From positions 182,878-246,877 of the forward strand of contig NZ_ANFY01000009.1 in the NCBI RefSeq assembly GCF_000331225.1: a stretch of DNA of 64,000 nt. The letters are read 5' to 3'. Below, in pieces: positions 1 to 9,274 of this stretch. The DNA is from Sandarakinorhabdus sp. AAP62 (lineage in GTDB: Bacteria > Pseudomonadota > Alphaproteobacteria > Sphingomonadales > Sphingomonadaceae). Numbering within the stretch: position 1 is the first letter of the stretch; the number at the start of each line of letters is the position of its first letter. Position numbers and translations under genes: made by a program. Below the pieces are notes generated by a model that saw only the letters and a program-made list of their open reading frames with translations, was not told the origin of the DNA and ran no database searches.

Positions 1-287
1 AATCGACCGATGCCGTCAGCCCACATGGCGATAAGAACGCCGTTGCCTGCGTCGATGGTCGCGTGAATGTTCAGCTCAAGTACGCCGTCAGGTCGCAAGA
101 AGGCAAAATCGGTGCCGCTGATCGACCCCTGGAGCCTGCCCTTCACCTGCCCGGCAAATCCGGCATCAAATCGCGCGCCATGCAGCGGCGGCGCCGCCGT
201 TCCCGCCACGACATCAGCGAGGCTCAACCCATACTCGATCGTGCCCGTCAAATCGACGACATACTCGTAGATCTTTTCGCCCAGCAT
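1..287 (-). CDS. DUF3237-like protein, partial (C-terminus beyond window)
   Basis: An open frame of 95 codons runs off the left edge. It starts at an ATG (complement of 285-287) preceded by a strong G-rich ribosome site (GGGGGGAG about 5 nt upstream). The product reads MLGEKIYEYVVDLTGTIEYG at the start, and its second half has the pattern LRPDGVLELN followed by a stretch ending NGVLIAMWADGIG. That resembles the DUF3237/UPF0311 family, small beta-barrel-like proteins of unknown function. No signal peptide or membrane segment is visible. It diverges from the next gene across about 220 bp in which I see no other gene. Family assignment is from recalled pattern only and the C-terminal half is missing. 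Confidence 0.6.
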   Translation of the reverse strand, partial: MLGEKIYEYVVDLTGTIEYGLSLADVVAGTAAPPLHGARFDAGFAGQVKGRLQGSISGTDFAFLRPDGVLELNIHATIDAGNGVLIAMWADGIGR

Positions 288-508
288 TGTGGCTCCCCCC
301 AAATCCCGATTGCCAAGGCTGCCCGATAAAGGAGATGAGCGCAAATCGCCGTTACCATGACGTGGGTGCGTTTTCTTCCAGTTGGCGATGCTGTGCCCTT
401 CTGACACGCGGGAAATGCCGAAACCATTGCCCCCGGCAGGCGCCTCGCCTATTCCAGCGATGCAGCCGACGCGCAAAAGGGCGCGGCCATGCAACGGGGG
501 ACGATCTG

Positions 509-1387
509 ATGCGATATTTGTTTCTTGCTGCGGCCTTGGCCGGGCTTTTGGCGCAACCGTTGCTGGCCCAGGAAGCAGCCGTCGCCACCGCGCCCGTCGC
601 GCCTCCGCTCAGCCTCTTCATCGACGGCAAGGGGCCGAACGGGATGAGCGATCTGCCCATGGGCGTGAAGCGGATTCCCGACAGCAACATCGTCGTTTCC
701 GGCCACCAGAAGGGCGGCGCGCTGGGCATGTTGTTCGGCGTTGTCGGCGTGGCCATCCAGAGCGCAGCCAACACCGATGCCGGCGGCAAGCGGACGAACG
801 ACATCCAGGACGCGCTGCGCTTCGACGTCGCCGGCCGGGCCACCGAACTGGCCACCAGCATGCTGGCCGAGGAGGAATATCGCGGCGCCTACACGCTCGC
901 CAGCGAGGAGAGCCCGTCGGCCATGCCGGTGGTACCCTATATCGTCCTCACCTTCGTCAACCCAACCGACGTGCGGCCCTATATCGTGCTGAAGACCAAG
1001 CTTGAGCCCGAAGCCGGCAGCAAGAAGCCCAAGACCATCAAGTATTTCTGCTGCGAAGGCCCGGCGATGCCGCTGACCGGTGAGGGCAGCCTCACCGAAA
1101 ACAACGGCGAGAAGCTGAAGGCCCTGCTCAACACCGAGCTGGAAACCGCCATGCGCCTGATGCTGACGGACCGCCACCGGCCGTTCGCGCGCAATGATGA
1201 TGCCAGGCTGGATATCAACGGCTCGCTGCCCTTTGTCGGCAAGCCGATCAAGTGGCGGGGCTGGGACCTGGGCAGCTACAAGGATTACAAGCTGCTCGAA
1301 TTTCGCGGCGGTATGATGGTGTTTAGCGGCGTCCACGCCGTCGAGCCGGGCGCGCTGGAGATCACACCCTATGTGAAGAAGAAGTGA
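509..1387 (+). CDS. Secreted protein of unknown function, 292 aa
   Basis: The first 20 residues (MRYLFLAAALAGLLAQPLLA, then QE) look like a Sec signal peptide, so the product is probably periplasmic. The start at 509 was chosen because it opens the signal sequence and sits 7 nt after GGGGGA; the frame is open upstream to 287 but that stretch is not protein-like. The mature part has a short hydrophobic glycine-rich segment near residues 68-85 (GGALGMLFGVVGVAIQSA), which could be a hairpin or a membrane-associated segment. A CC pair follows near residue 180. I do not recognise a family. It is monocistronic, ending at a bidirectional terminator shared with ndk. Confidence 0.8.
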   Translation: MRYLFLAAALAGLLAQPLLAQEAAVATAPVAPPLSLFIDGKGPNGMSDLPMGVKRIPDSNIVVSGHQKGGALGMLFGVVGVAIQSAANTDAGGKRTNDIQDALRFDVAGRATELATSMLAEEEYRGAYTLASEESPSAMPVVPYIVLTFVNPTDVRPYIVLKTKLEPEAGSKKPKTIKYFCCEGPAMPLTGEGSLTENNGEKLKALLNTELETAMRLMLTDRHRPFARNDDARLDINGSLPFVGKPIKWRGWDLGSYKDYKLLEFRGGMMVFSGVHAVEPGALEITPYVKKK

Positions 1388-1429
1388 CGCGCCGGCTGGC
1401 ACAATCTGCCGCGGGAAGATAAGCACGAA

Positions 1430-1459
1430 AAAGGGCCGCAGCATGCGCTGCGGCCCTTT
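1430..1459. terminator. Bidirectional intrinsic terminator
   Basis: A perfect 13-bp stem (AAAGGGCCGCAGC / GCTGCGGCCCTTT) with an ATGC loop lies between two convergent genes. A-runs on the left and T-runs on the right give a short U-tract in both directions, so it can end both the secreted-protein transcript (+) and ndk (-). Confidence 0.85.
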
Positions 1460-1480
1460 CAATACGCGAGGCGCGTCGGA

Positions 1481-1903
1481 TTAACCGACGATCTCGGTCT
1501 GCGCGAAGAAATAGGCGATCTCGATCGCGGCGTTCTCGTCGCTGTCCGAGCCGTGCACGGTGTTGGCTTCGATCGATTCGGCCAGTTCCTTGCGGATGGT
1601 GCCGGCATCGGCGTTGGCCGGGTTGGTGGCGCCCATGATGGCGCGATAGGCCGGAACGGCGTCTTCGCCTTCCAGCACCTGCACGACGACCGGGCCGCTG
1701 ATCATGAACTGCACCAGTTCACCGAAGAAGCCGCGCTCGCGGTGGACGGCGTAGAAGCCCTCGGCCTGGGCTTGCGTGAGGTGCAGGCGCTTTTGCGCCA
1801 CGATGCGCAGGCCGGCGCCTTCGATCATCGCGTTCACCTTGCCGGTGATGTTGCGACGGGTGGCATCGGGCTTGATGATCGAGAAGGTGCGGGTTACGCC
1901 CAT
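1481..1903 (-). CDS. ndk: Nucleoside diphosphate kinase
   Basis: 140 aa, the normal family length. The enzyme moves the gamma-phosphate from ATP to NDPs through a phospho-histidine and balances NTP pools in the cytoplasm. Visible signatures are FSIIKPDA at the N-terminus (K11) and NTVHGSDS with the catalytic His at residue 117. The start follows an AGGAA site; the open frame extends upstream but that extension is not conserved sequence. It lies 100 bp downstream of pepA on the same strand. In many related genomes a DNA polymerase III chi subunit gene (holC) sits between pepA and ndk, but here there is no room for it. Confidence 0.97.
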   Translation of the reverse strand: MGVTRTFSIIKPDATRRNITGKVNAMIEGAGLRIVAQKRLHLTQAQAEGFYAVHRERGFFGELVQFMISGPVVVQVLEGEDAVPAYRAIMGATNPANADAGTIRKELAESIEANTVHGSDSDENAAIEIAYFFAQTEIVG

Positions 1904-2003
1904 GGAAAATTCCTGTGTTGCAGTGCGGGAAGAAAGGATGCGCGGCCCCCTACAGGCCGCGCCCCCTGATTGCAAGCCGTGAGCGCGTGGCTCAGCCCCA
2001 AAA

Positions 2004-3479
2004 TCAGCCTTCGAAATTGTCCGCCACGAAGCGATCGAGCAGGCGCACGCCATAGCCCGTGGCGCCCTTGTCGTGCAGCGCGCCGGGCTTGTTGGCCCAC
2101 ACGGTGCCGGCCACATCGAGATGGGCCCATTTCACGCCGGGCTTGATGAAGCGGCCGATGAACTGCGCCGCGGTGATCGAGCCGCCTTCGCGCGGACCGA
2201 CGTTCTTGATGTCGGCAATGTCGCTGTCGATCAACTTGTCATAGGCGTCGCCAATCGGCATCCGCCACAATTTCTCGCCAACCGCCGCGCCAGCGGCTGC
2301 CAGTTGCCCAGCCAGGCCATCATCATTGCAGAACATGCCGGCATGTTCATGGCCCAGGCTGATGATGATCGCACCCGTGAGCGTGGCGAGATCGACCACC
2401 ACTTCCGGTTCGAACCTTTCCTGCGCCCACCAGATCGCATCGCACAGCACCAGCCGGCCTTCGGCATCGGTGTTGATCACTTCCACCGTCTGGCCGTTCA
2501 TGGTGGTCACCACGTCGCCGGGGCGCTGGGCATTGCCATCGGGCATGTTCTCGACCAGGCCAACGACGCCCACCACATGCGCCCTGGCCTTGCGCGCCGC
2601 CAGCGCGTGCATGGCACCGGTCACGGCCCCTGCCCCGCCCATGTCCCACTTCATGTCTTCCATGCCGGCGGCCGGCTTCAGGCTGATGCCGCCGGTATCG
2701 AAGGTGACACCCTTGCCGACCAGGCACAGCGGCTTCACATCCTTCTTGCCGGTGCCGTTCCAGCGCATGGCGAGAATGCGCGCCGGCCGCACCGAGCCCT
2801 GCGCCACGCCCAGCAGCGCGCCCATGCCGAGCTTCTTCATCTCGGCATCATCAAGGATGGTCAGTTCCACGCCCAGCGCCGCCAGGTCGCGGGCGCTTTC
2901 GACAAAGCTTTCCGGGTAGATGATGTTCGGCGGTTCCGAAACCAGCGTGCGCGTGCGCGCCACGCCGCCGGCAATCGCCATCAGCCGATCGTGCGCGGTC
3001 ACCTCGCCGGCGCCGACAATGGCAAGGCTGGTTAGCGTCGGCTTCTGCTTGGCCTTTTGCGTGGTGCGATACTGATCGAACCGCCACGACCGCAGCACCG
3101 CGCCATGCGCCAGATGCGCGGCCAGATCGCCCGCGGCGACGCCGGCCACATCCACGCTCGCCGTGGTTTCCCCGCTCAGCAGCAGCCGCGCCGCGATGGC
3201 GCCGCCGATCCGTTCGGCCACGCTGGCATCGATCTTGTCGGCAGGGCCGGTGCCGACCAGCAGCAGCCGCGACGCCGTCAACCCGGCGGGGGCGAGCAGC
3301 TCCACGATGCCGCCCACGTCACCTTCGAAGCGCGCCGCCTTCGCGGCGGCCTGCACGGCGCCATTGCAGGCGGCATCGGCGGCCTTGGCCCCGGCAGAAA
3401 GCGCACCATCCGGGCCGGCAAATACCACCAGCGCGGCCGCAGCTTCGGCAACCGCCGGCAGATAGGAAATGGCGAGCAT
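2004..3479 (-). CDS. pepA: Leucyl aminopeptidase (M17 family)
   Basis: 491 aa, typical for the family. This cytosolic two-metal aminopeptidase removes N-terminal residues from peptides; in some bacteria it also binds DNA in site-specific recombination and regulation. The N-terminal macro-like domain covers about residues 1-170 and the catalytic domain follows. The metal-binding and active-site blocks are [10 protein letters not shown] (K256, D261) and the M17 signature NTDAEGRL (residues 336-343). The start at 3479 is preceded by AAGGAAG; a longer open frame upstream has no conserved content. It diverges from lptD with only about 60 bp between starts. Confidence 0.96.
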   Translation of the reverse strand: MLAISYLPAVAEAAAALVVFAGPDGALSAGAKAADAACNGAVQAAAKAARFEGDVGGIVELLAPAGLTASRLLLVGTGPADKIDASVAERIGGAIAARLLLSGETTASVDVAGVAAGDLAAHLAHGAVLRSWRFDQYRTTQKAKQKPTLTSLAIVGAGEVTAHDRLMAIAGGVARTRTLVSEPPNIIYPESFVESARDLAALGVELTILDDAEMKKLGMGALLGVAQGSVRPARILAMRWNGTGKKDVKPLCLVGKGVTFDTGGISLKPAAGMEDMKWDMGGAGAVTGAMHALAARKARAHVVGVVGLVENMPDGNAQRPGDVVTTMNGQTVEVINTDAEGRLVLCDAIWWAQERFEPEVVVDLATLTGAIIISLGHEHAGMFCNDDGLAGQLAAAGAAVGEKLWRMPIGDAYDKLIDSDIADIKNVGPREGGSITAAQFIGRFIKPGVKWAHLDVAGTVWANKPGALHDKGATGYGVRLLDRFVADNFEG

Positions 3480-3541
3480 GGTCTTCCTTTCGATTCGAAC
3501 AGGCGCTTTGATTAGGCGCTCACCCTGCTCGCGCCAAGCAG

Positions 3542-5902
3542 ATGGTTGCAGGCCCGTCATGGCCCGGCTATCGACCAACTGTGCTCGCTTCTGCCCCCCA
3601 ACCAGCCTTACGCTCTGGCCTGCGTCGTGGCCTGCTGCTGGCGGCGGCCACGGCTGCATCGGTCCTGGCTCTGCTGCCCGCGCCGGCGCTGGCGCAGCGC
3701 ATGTCGCCGGCCCTGCTGGGCAATCGCGAGCCTGCCAACCGCGACCCGGATGCGCCGCTGCGACGCAGCAGCCTGCCCCAGGCCGGCGATTCGGTGGATT
3801 TCGAAGCCGATCAGCTGAGCTATGCCGAAGATCAGCAGCTGGTGGTTGCCAGCGGCCGCGTGCGCGTGTCGCGCGATGGCTATGCGCTGGTGGCCGACCG
3901 GGTGGAATATACGCGCGGCACCGACAGCAAGGCCGGCGAAGTGGTGGCCATCGGCAATGTGCAGATCACCGATCCCGGCGGCAACCAGGCGCTGGGCGAC
4001 CGCGTCACCCTCACCGACAGTCTGAAGGATGGCGCCATCGCCAACATGCTGCTGGTGCTGAACGATGGCGGCCGGCTGGGAGCCAAGGCTGCCACGCGCA
4101 GCGATCAGCGTTACACCATGGACCGCGCGGTCTACAGCCCGTGCGCCGTGGTGGATGGCCAGGGCTGCCCGCAGGTGCCGGTGTGGAAGATCAAGTCGGT
4201 GAAGATCGTCTATGATCAGCAGCGCCACCGCATTTCCTATCGCGATGCCAGTCTGGAAATGTTCGGGCTGCCGGTGTTCTTCCTGCCCAGCCTGTCTCAC
4301 CCCGATGGCGATTCCCCGCGTGCTGGCGGCGTGCTGGTGCCGGCGCTGGAAATCCAGCGCCAACTGGGCGTCGGCATTTCGGTGCCGATCCATTTTGCCA
4401 GCGGCCCGGATCGGGATTTCACCCTCACCCCCTGGCTCTATTCCGCCACCAATCCGGCGCTGGCCTTCCAGGCGCGGCGGCTGCTGAAGGATGGCCCGAT
4501 CCAGGTGGACGGCATGTTCACCTTCTCGCGCCGTTTTGATCTGGTGGCCGATGGCGTGACGGAAGTGGACCAGGGCGAGAAATTCCGCGGCTATCTGGGC
4601 GTGAAGGGCCGCTTGCAGCACGACAGCACGTGGCGATCGGTGTTTTCGGTGCGGCTGACCACCGACGATACGTTCAACCGCCGCTATGGCCTGGGCTTTG
4701 ATGATACGCTGCGATCATCCTATGCGCTGGAACGCGTCACCGATGAAAGCTGGCTGTCGATTTCAGCCTGGTATTTCCAGGGCCTGCGCGCCAGCGACCG
4801 TGCCGGCGAGATCCCGCTGGCGCTGCCGCTGATCGATTATGACTGGCGGCCCGATTGGTCCGTGGCCGGTGGCAAGGTGCGGCTGGGCGCCAATTCGCTG
4901 CTGCTGACCCGGTCCAGCGGGCAGGACATGTTTCGCGCCGTTGGCTGGGGCCGCTGGGATCGCAACTTCTTCACCGATCTGGGCCACCGTGTCAGCCTGA
5001 CCGGGCTGGTGCGCGGCGATCTTTATGATGTGCGCAATTCGGCGCAGGCCACCTTCCCCGATTATGCCGGCCGCGATGGCTGGCGCGGGCGCGGCGTGGC
5101 GCTGGCGGCGGTGGATGTCAGCTGGCCCTTTGCCGGCCCGGCGTTCGGCGGCGAGCAGGTGATTTCCCCGCGCGTGCAGCTGGTCGCCGCGCCGCGCATC
5201 GCCAACAATGGCTTTGCCAACGAAGATGCCCGCGCCTTCGAACTGGAAGATGTGTCGCTGTTCGATCTCAACCGCACGCCCGGGCTTGACCGGGTCGAAA
5301 GCGGCAGCCGCCTCACCTATGGCGCCGAATATACGCTCGATCGGCCGGGCTGGCAGCTGCGCGCCGAAATCGGCCAGTCACTGCGGCTGGACGGCGATGG
5401 CCGCGAATTTGCCGATGGCACCGGCTTTCGCGGCCGCCTGTCGGATGTGGTGGGCCGCACCAGCCTGAAGATCGGCCGGCTGGTGGAGTTCACCCACCGT
5501 TTCCGGCTGGACAAGGACAATTTCGCCGTGCGCCGCAACGAGATCGATCTCACCCTGGGCGGCCGGCGATCCTATGTGTCGGCGGCCTATATCCGCCTCA
5601 ACCGCAACGTCACGCTGGAAGATCTGGAAGACCGGCAGGAACTGCGCATAGCCGGGCGCGTGGCCATCGCGCGCTATTGGGCGATGTTCGGCAATGCCAT
5701 CATCGATCTCACCACCAAGGCGGAAAATCCCCTCGCCAATGGTGATGGCTTCCGCGGCATCCGCCACCGCGTTGGCATCCAGTATGAGGATGAATGTTTC
5801 CGCTTCGGCATCGGCTGGCGCCGCGATTATGTGGGCGACCGCGATTTCCGTCCCGGCAACAGTTTCCAGATCAGCATCGCCTTCAAGACGCTGGGTCAAT
5901 GA
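3542..5902 (+). CDS. lptD: LPS-assembly protein LptD (outer membrane beta-barrel)
   Basis: 786 aa. LptD with the lipoprotein LptE forms the outer-membrane translocon that inserts lipopolysaccharide into the outer leaflet. A long N-terminal region with a signal peptide (hydrophobic core about residues 29-50, cleavage near ALAQ) precedes an OstA/LptA-like jellyroll domain (about residues 65-180). The C-terminal barrel has many alternating aromatic strands and ends in an amphipathic strand (SFQISIAFKTLGQ). Cysteines near CAVVDGQGC and one near the C-terminus could form the disulfides known in this family. The start is uncertain, since several GTG/ATG codons precede the signal sequence. It heads the lptD-surA-pdxA-rsmA cluster, the same order as in E. 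coli. Confidence 0.93.
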   Translation: MVAGPSWPGYRPTVLASAPQPALRSGLRRGLLLAAATAASVLALLPAPALAQRMSPALLGNREPANRDPDAPLRRSSLPQAGDSVDFEADQLSYAEDQQLVVASGRVRVSRDGYALVADRVEYTRGTDSKAGEVVAIGNVQITDPGGNQALGDRVTLTDSLKDGAIANMLLVLNDGGRLGAKAATRSDQRYTMDRAVYSPCAVVDGQGCPQVPVWKIKSVKIVYDQQRHRISYRDASLEMFGLPVFFLPSLSHPDGDSPRAGGVLVPALEIQRQLGVGISVPIHFASGPDRDFTLTPWLYSATNPALAFQARRLLKDGPIQVDGMFTFSRRFDLVADGVTEVDQGEKFRGYLGVKGRLQHDSTWRSVFSVRLTTDDTFNRRYGLGFDDTLRSSYALERVTDESWLSISAWYFQGLRASDRAGEIPLALPLIDYDWRPDWSVAGGKVRLGANSLLLTRSSGQDMFRAVGWGRWDRNFFTDLGHRVSLTGLVRGDLYDVRNSAQATFPDYAGRDGWRGRGVALAAVDVSWPFAGPAFGGEQVISPRVQLVAAPRIANNGFANEDARAFELEDVSLFDLNRTPGLDRVESGSRLTYGAEYTLDRPGWQLRAEIGQSLRLDGDGREFADGTGFRGRLSDVVGRTSLKIGRLVEFTHRFRLDKDNFAVRRNEIDLTLGGRRSYVSAAYIRLNRNVTLEDLEDRQELRIAGRVAIARYWAMFGNAIIDLTTKAENPLANGDGFRGIRHRVGIQYEDECFRFGIGWRRDYVGDRDFRPGNSFQISIAFKTLGQ

Positions 5903-6036
5903 GTTTTTCAGCGCCCGTTCAGGCGGCGGGCGCCATGGCAGCGCAGACTGGCCCAAACAAGCGCTTTCCCCGGCCGCTGCCCTTGCGCTAAGGGCATGGC
6001 ATCGGGGGGTGCGCCGCGGCGCTTCGGAGCATGTGA

Positions 6037-7380
6037 ATGAAGGTGAAGTTTCTGAACGGACCGCTGGCAGTGGCAGCACTCGCCCTGGCCGTGCCCACTG
6101 GCAACGCCAGCCTGTTCGCCCAGGCCACCACCCGCAGCTTTTCGGCCAATGATCTGCCGGAACTGGTGGTGATGGGTGATGTCGATCCGGCGCTGCGCAA
6201 GGCCCAGGCCATCGTCAATGGCGACGTGATCACCGATACCGATATCGATCAGCGGCTGGGCCTGGTGCTGGCGGCGAATGGTGGCCGCATCGACGAGGAC
6301 GAAAAGCAACGCCTGCGCCTGCAGATCATCCGCAACCTGATCGATGAAAAGCTGCAGCTGCAGGAAGCCGAGGAAAACGACATCCGCATCAACGAAGCGG
6401 AAGTGACCCGCTCGTTCGAGCGCATTGCCCAGAATTTCAAGCGCTCGCCGGCCCAGTTCGATGCCTATCTGCGCCAGAACAACAGCTCGCCGGCCAGTCT
6501 GAAGGCCCAGATCCGCGCCGAAATGGCGTGGAGCCGGGTGCTGCGCCGCAAGGTCGAGCCGCTGGTCAATGTTGGCGACGACGAAGTGCAGCAGGTGATC
6601 GACAAGCTGAACGCCGCCAAGGGCAAGGACGAGTTTCACGTTGGCGAAATCTTCCTGTCGGCGACGCCCGAGACCCTGGATGCAGTGATGCAGGATGCCT
6701 CGCGCATCGTCGGCCAGGTGCGCGGCGGCGCCAGCTTTGTCGCCTATGCCCGCCAGTTTTCCGAGGCCTCTTCGGCGGGCCTGGGCGGTGATCTGGGCTG
6801 GGTGCGCGGCGAGCAGCTGAACAATGCCGTTTCGGCCGCCGTGGCGGCGCTGCAGCCGGGGCAGATCACCGATGCCATCCCGGTGGCGGGCGGTGTGGCC
6901 ATCATGGCGCTGATCGAAAAGCGCCAGGTGCTGGCCGCCGATCCGTTGATGGCCATGCTCAGCCTGAAGCAGCTGACCGTGCCGCTGAAGGCCGATACCA
7001 CCGAAGCCCAGGCCCGTGCCAAGGTGGAGGAAATCGGCAGCTTCACCCAGAATATGGGCGGTTGCGGCGGCGTCGAGGCGTTGGCGCAGAAAGTGGGCGG
7101 CGAAGTGGCCGTGAACGATGCGGTGCGCATGAAGGATCTGCCCGCGCCGCTGCAGGCGATCCTCGGGCGCATGTCGATCGGCGAGGCCACCCCGGCCTTT
7201 GGTTCTGCCGAAGAAGGCCTGCGCGTGCTGGTGTTGTGCGGCCGCGACGACACGCAAGTGCAGGCCAAGGCGCCCAATTTCGAGGAAATCTACGCCCAGA
7301 TGAACGATGAGCGCGTCAACATGCGCGCCCGCCGCTATCTGCGCGATCTGCGGCGCGACGCCATCGTCGATTATCGCTGA
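6037..7380 (+). CDS. surA: Periplasmic chaperone / peptidyl-prolyl isomerase SurA
   Basis: 447 aa with a signal peptide (MKVKFLNGPLAVAALALAVP..., cleavage near LFAQ). SurA escorts unfolded beta-barrel proteins to the Bam complex, and LptD is one of its main clients, which fits the gene order. A SurA N-terminal domain starts near residue 48 (KAQAIVNGDVITDTDIDQR) and a parvulin (PpiC) domain covers about residues 205-300 (FHVGEIFLSA; GGDLGWVRGEQL). The C-terminal part is more divergent. It starts 134 bp after lptD and its TGA overlaps the pdxA ATG (TGATG), indicating translational coupling. Confidence 0.93.
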   Translation: MKVKFLNGPLAVAALALAVPTGNASLFAQATTRSFSANDLPELVVMGDVDPALRKAQAIVNGDVITDTDIDQRLGLVLAANGGRIDEDEKQRLRLQIIRNLIDEKLQLQEAEENDIRINEAEVTRSFERIAQNFKRSPAQFDAYLRQNNSSPASLKAQIRAEMAWSRVLRRKVEPLVNVGDDEVQQVIDKLNAAKGKDEFHVGEIFLSATPETLDAVMQDASRIVGQVRGGASFVAYARQFSEASSAGLGGDLGWVRGEQLNNAVSAAVAALQPGQITDAIPVAGGVAIMALIEKRQVLAADPLMAMLSLKQLTVPLKADTTEAQARAKVEEIGSFTQNMGGCGGVEALAQKVGGEVAVNDAVRMKDLPAPLQAILGRMSIGEATPAFGSAEEGLRVLVLCGRDDTQVQAKAPNFEEIYAQMNDERVNMRARRYLRDLRRDAIVDYR

Positions 7381-8378
7381 TGCCGGCCCTGCCCGCCCCC
7401 CTGGCGGTTTCCATCGGCGATCCGGCCGGTATCGGCCCGGAAATCATCGCCGGCGCCTGGGAACGGCGGATCGAGGCTGGCCTGCCGCCCTTCCTCGCCA
7501 TTGGCGACGCCCGCTCCATCCGCGCCGTGTGGAATGGGCCGATTGCCGTGCTCTCCGATCCGGCGGTGGCCGCAGCGGCCTTCGATACGGCGCTGCCGCT
7601 GATCCAGGTCGATGATCCCGGCGAGATCGTGCCGGGCGAACCCAATCTGCCCGGCGCCCGTTGCGCGCTCGACAGCCTGGAACTGGCCGCCGGCATCACC
7701 CGCCAGGGCATGGCATCGGCGCTGGTCACCGGCCCGGTATCCAAGGCGCAACTGTTCGCCATCGGCTTCACCTATCCGGGCCAGACCGAATTTGTGGCCG
7801 AACGCTGCGGGATCTCGCCGGCCAATGCCGTGATGATGCTGGCCGGGCCATCCTTGCGCACCATACCGCTCACCGTGCACGTGCCGCTCGCCGATGTGCC
7901 GCGGCTGGTCACCGCCGATCTGATCCTCTGCCGCGCCCGCATTGCCGCCCGGGCTCTTGCCCGCGATTACGGCATCGCCAACCCGCGCCTGGCCATCGCC
8001 GGCCTCAACCCGCATGCCGGCGAACAGGGCACGCTGGGCCGCGAGGAGGTGGAGATCATCCGCCCGGCCATCGAGGCCCTGCGCGCCGAGGGTATCGACG
8101 TGATCGGGCCGCTACCGGCCGATACCATGTTCCACCCCGCCGCCCGCGCCCGTTATGATGCGGCGCTGTGCATGTATCATGATCAGGCGCTCATCCCCTT
8201 GAAGGCGCTGCATTTCGATGAAGGCGTCAATGTCACGCTTGGCCTGCCGATCGTGCGCACCTCGCCCGATCATGGCACCGCCTTCGATATCGCCGGCAAG
8301 GGCCAGGCCACCCCCAGCGCCATGATCGCCGCCATCCGCATGGCCGGCGAATGCGCTGCCCGCCGCAACGCTGCATGA
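7380..8378 (+). CDS. pdxA: 4-hydroxythreonine-4-phosphate dehydrogenase
   Basis: 332 aa. PdxA oxidises 4-phosphohydroxy-L-threonine in the DXP-dependent route to pyridoxal phosphate. Family signatures are [12 protein letters not shown] at the N-terminus, LVTGPVSK, and the metal-binding histidines in [16 protein letters not shown] and [11 protein letters not shown]. The start codon overlaps the surA stop and the stop overlaps the rsmA ATG (ATGA), so the three genes are probably read as one message. Confidence 0.96.
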   Translation: MPALPAPLAVSIGDPAGIGPEIIAGAWERRIEAGLPPFLAIGDARSIRAVWNGPIAVLSDPAVAAAAFDTALPLIQVDDPGEIVPGEPNLPGARCALDSLELAAGITRQGMASALVTGPVSKAQLFAIGFTYPGQTEFVAERCGISPANAVMMLAGPSLRTIPLTVHVPLADVPRLVTADLILCRARIAARALARDYGIANPRLAIAGLNPHAGEQGTLGREEVEIIRPAIEALRAEGIDVIGPLPADTMFHPAARARYDAALCMYHDQALIPLKALHFDEGVNVTLGLPIVRTSPDHGTAFDIAGKGQATPSAMIAAIRMAGECAARRNAA

Positions 8379-9196
8379 CATTGGCCGATCTGCCGCCGCT
8401 GCGCGAGGTCATCACCCGGCACGGTCTCAATGCCAAGAAATCGCTCGGCCAGAATTTCCTCACCGATACCAATCTGCTCGATCGCATCGCCCGCATCCCC
8501 GGCCTCGGCCCGGAATCGTGCGTGTATGAAGTTGGCCCCGGCCCCGGCGGCCTCACCCGCGCGCTGCTGCGCACCGGTGCCCGGGTGTTTGCCGTGGAAC
8601 GCGATGATCGTGCTCTGCCCGCCCTTGCCGAACTGGCGCTGGCCGCCGATGGCCGCCTCACGGTGGTGGGCGGCGACGCCATGGCCGTCGATCCGCGCGC
8701 GCTGGCCGGCGATGGCGCCCACATCGTTGCCAACCTGCCCTATAATATCGGCACGGCGCTGTTCACCGGCTGGCTAGAAAGCGTGACATGGCCGCCGTGG
8801 TGGGCCAGCCTGACCCTGATGTTCCAGAAGGAAGTCGCCCAGCGCATCATCGCCGCGCCCGGCAGCGACGCCTATGGCCGGCTGGCGGTGCTGGCGCAGT
8901 GGCGCTCCACGCCCAGAATCGCCCTCACCCTGCCCGCCCGCGCCTTCGTGCCGGCGCCCAAGGTGGAAAGCGCCGTGGTCCACCTCGTGCCCTCGGCGCC
9001 GATGTCCGCCGCCACCCCGGCCCGCCTCGCCGCGCTGACCGCCGCCGCCTTCGGCCAGCGCCGCAAGATGCTGCGCGCCAGCCTGAAAGGCCTGCCCGGC
9101 GCGCTGGAAGCGATGGAAGCGGAAGGCATCAAGGCCGAAGCGCGGGCGGAAACGGTGCCGGTGGAGGCCTTTGCCAGGGCCGCAGCCCGGTTGTAG
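8375..9196 (+). CDS. rsmA: 16S rRNA dimethyladenosine transferase (KsgA/RsmA)
   Basis: 273 aa from the ATG that overlaps the pdxA stop (ATGA); an in-frame ATG 24 nt earlier lies inside pdxA and is less likely. The enzyme dimethylates two adjacent adenines near the 3' end of 16S rRNA, and its loss gives kasugamycin resistance. Motifs: KKSLGQNFL near residue 21, SAM motif [11 protein letters not shown] near 52-61, and the adenine N6-methyltransferase motif NLPYN near residue 117. Last gene of the lptD cluster; apaG and apaH, which follow in E. coli, are absent. Confidence 0.96.
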   Translation: MTLADLPPLREVITRHGLNAKKSLGQNFLTDTNLLDRIARIPGLGPESCVYEVGPGPGGLTRALLRTGARVFAVERDDRALPALAELALAADGRLTVVGGDAMAVDPRALAGDGAHIVANLPYNIGTALFTGWLESVTWPPWWASLTLMFQKEVAQRIIAAPGSDAYGRLAVLAQWRSTPRIALTLPARAFVPAPKVESAVVHLVPSAPMSAATPARLAALTAAAFGQRRKMLRASLKGLPGALEAMEAEGIKAEARAETVPVEAFARAAARL

Positions 9197-9274
9197 CCGG
9201 CGACCGAGCGGGCTTTACGGCCCGGCGAACATCGCCATAATCGTGGGACGCCACTGCAGGGGGAAGCCGGGCAC

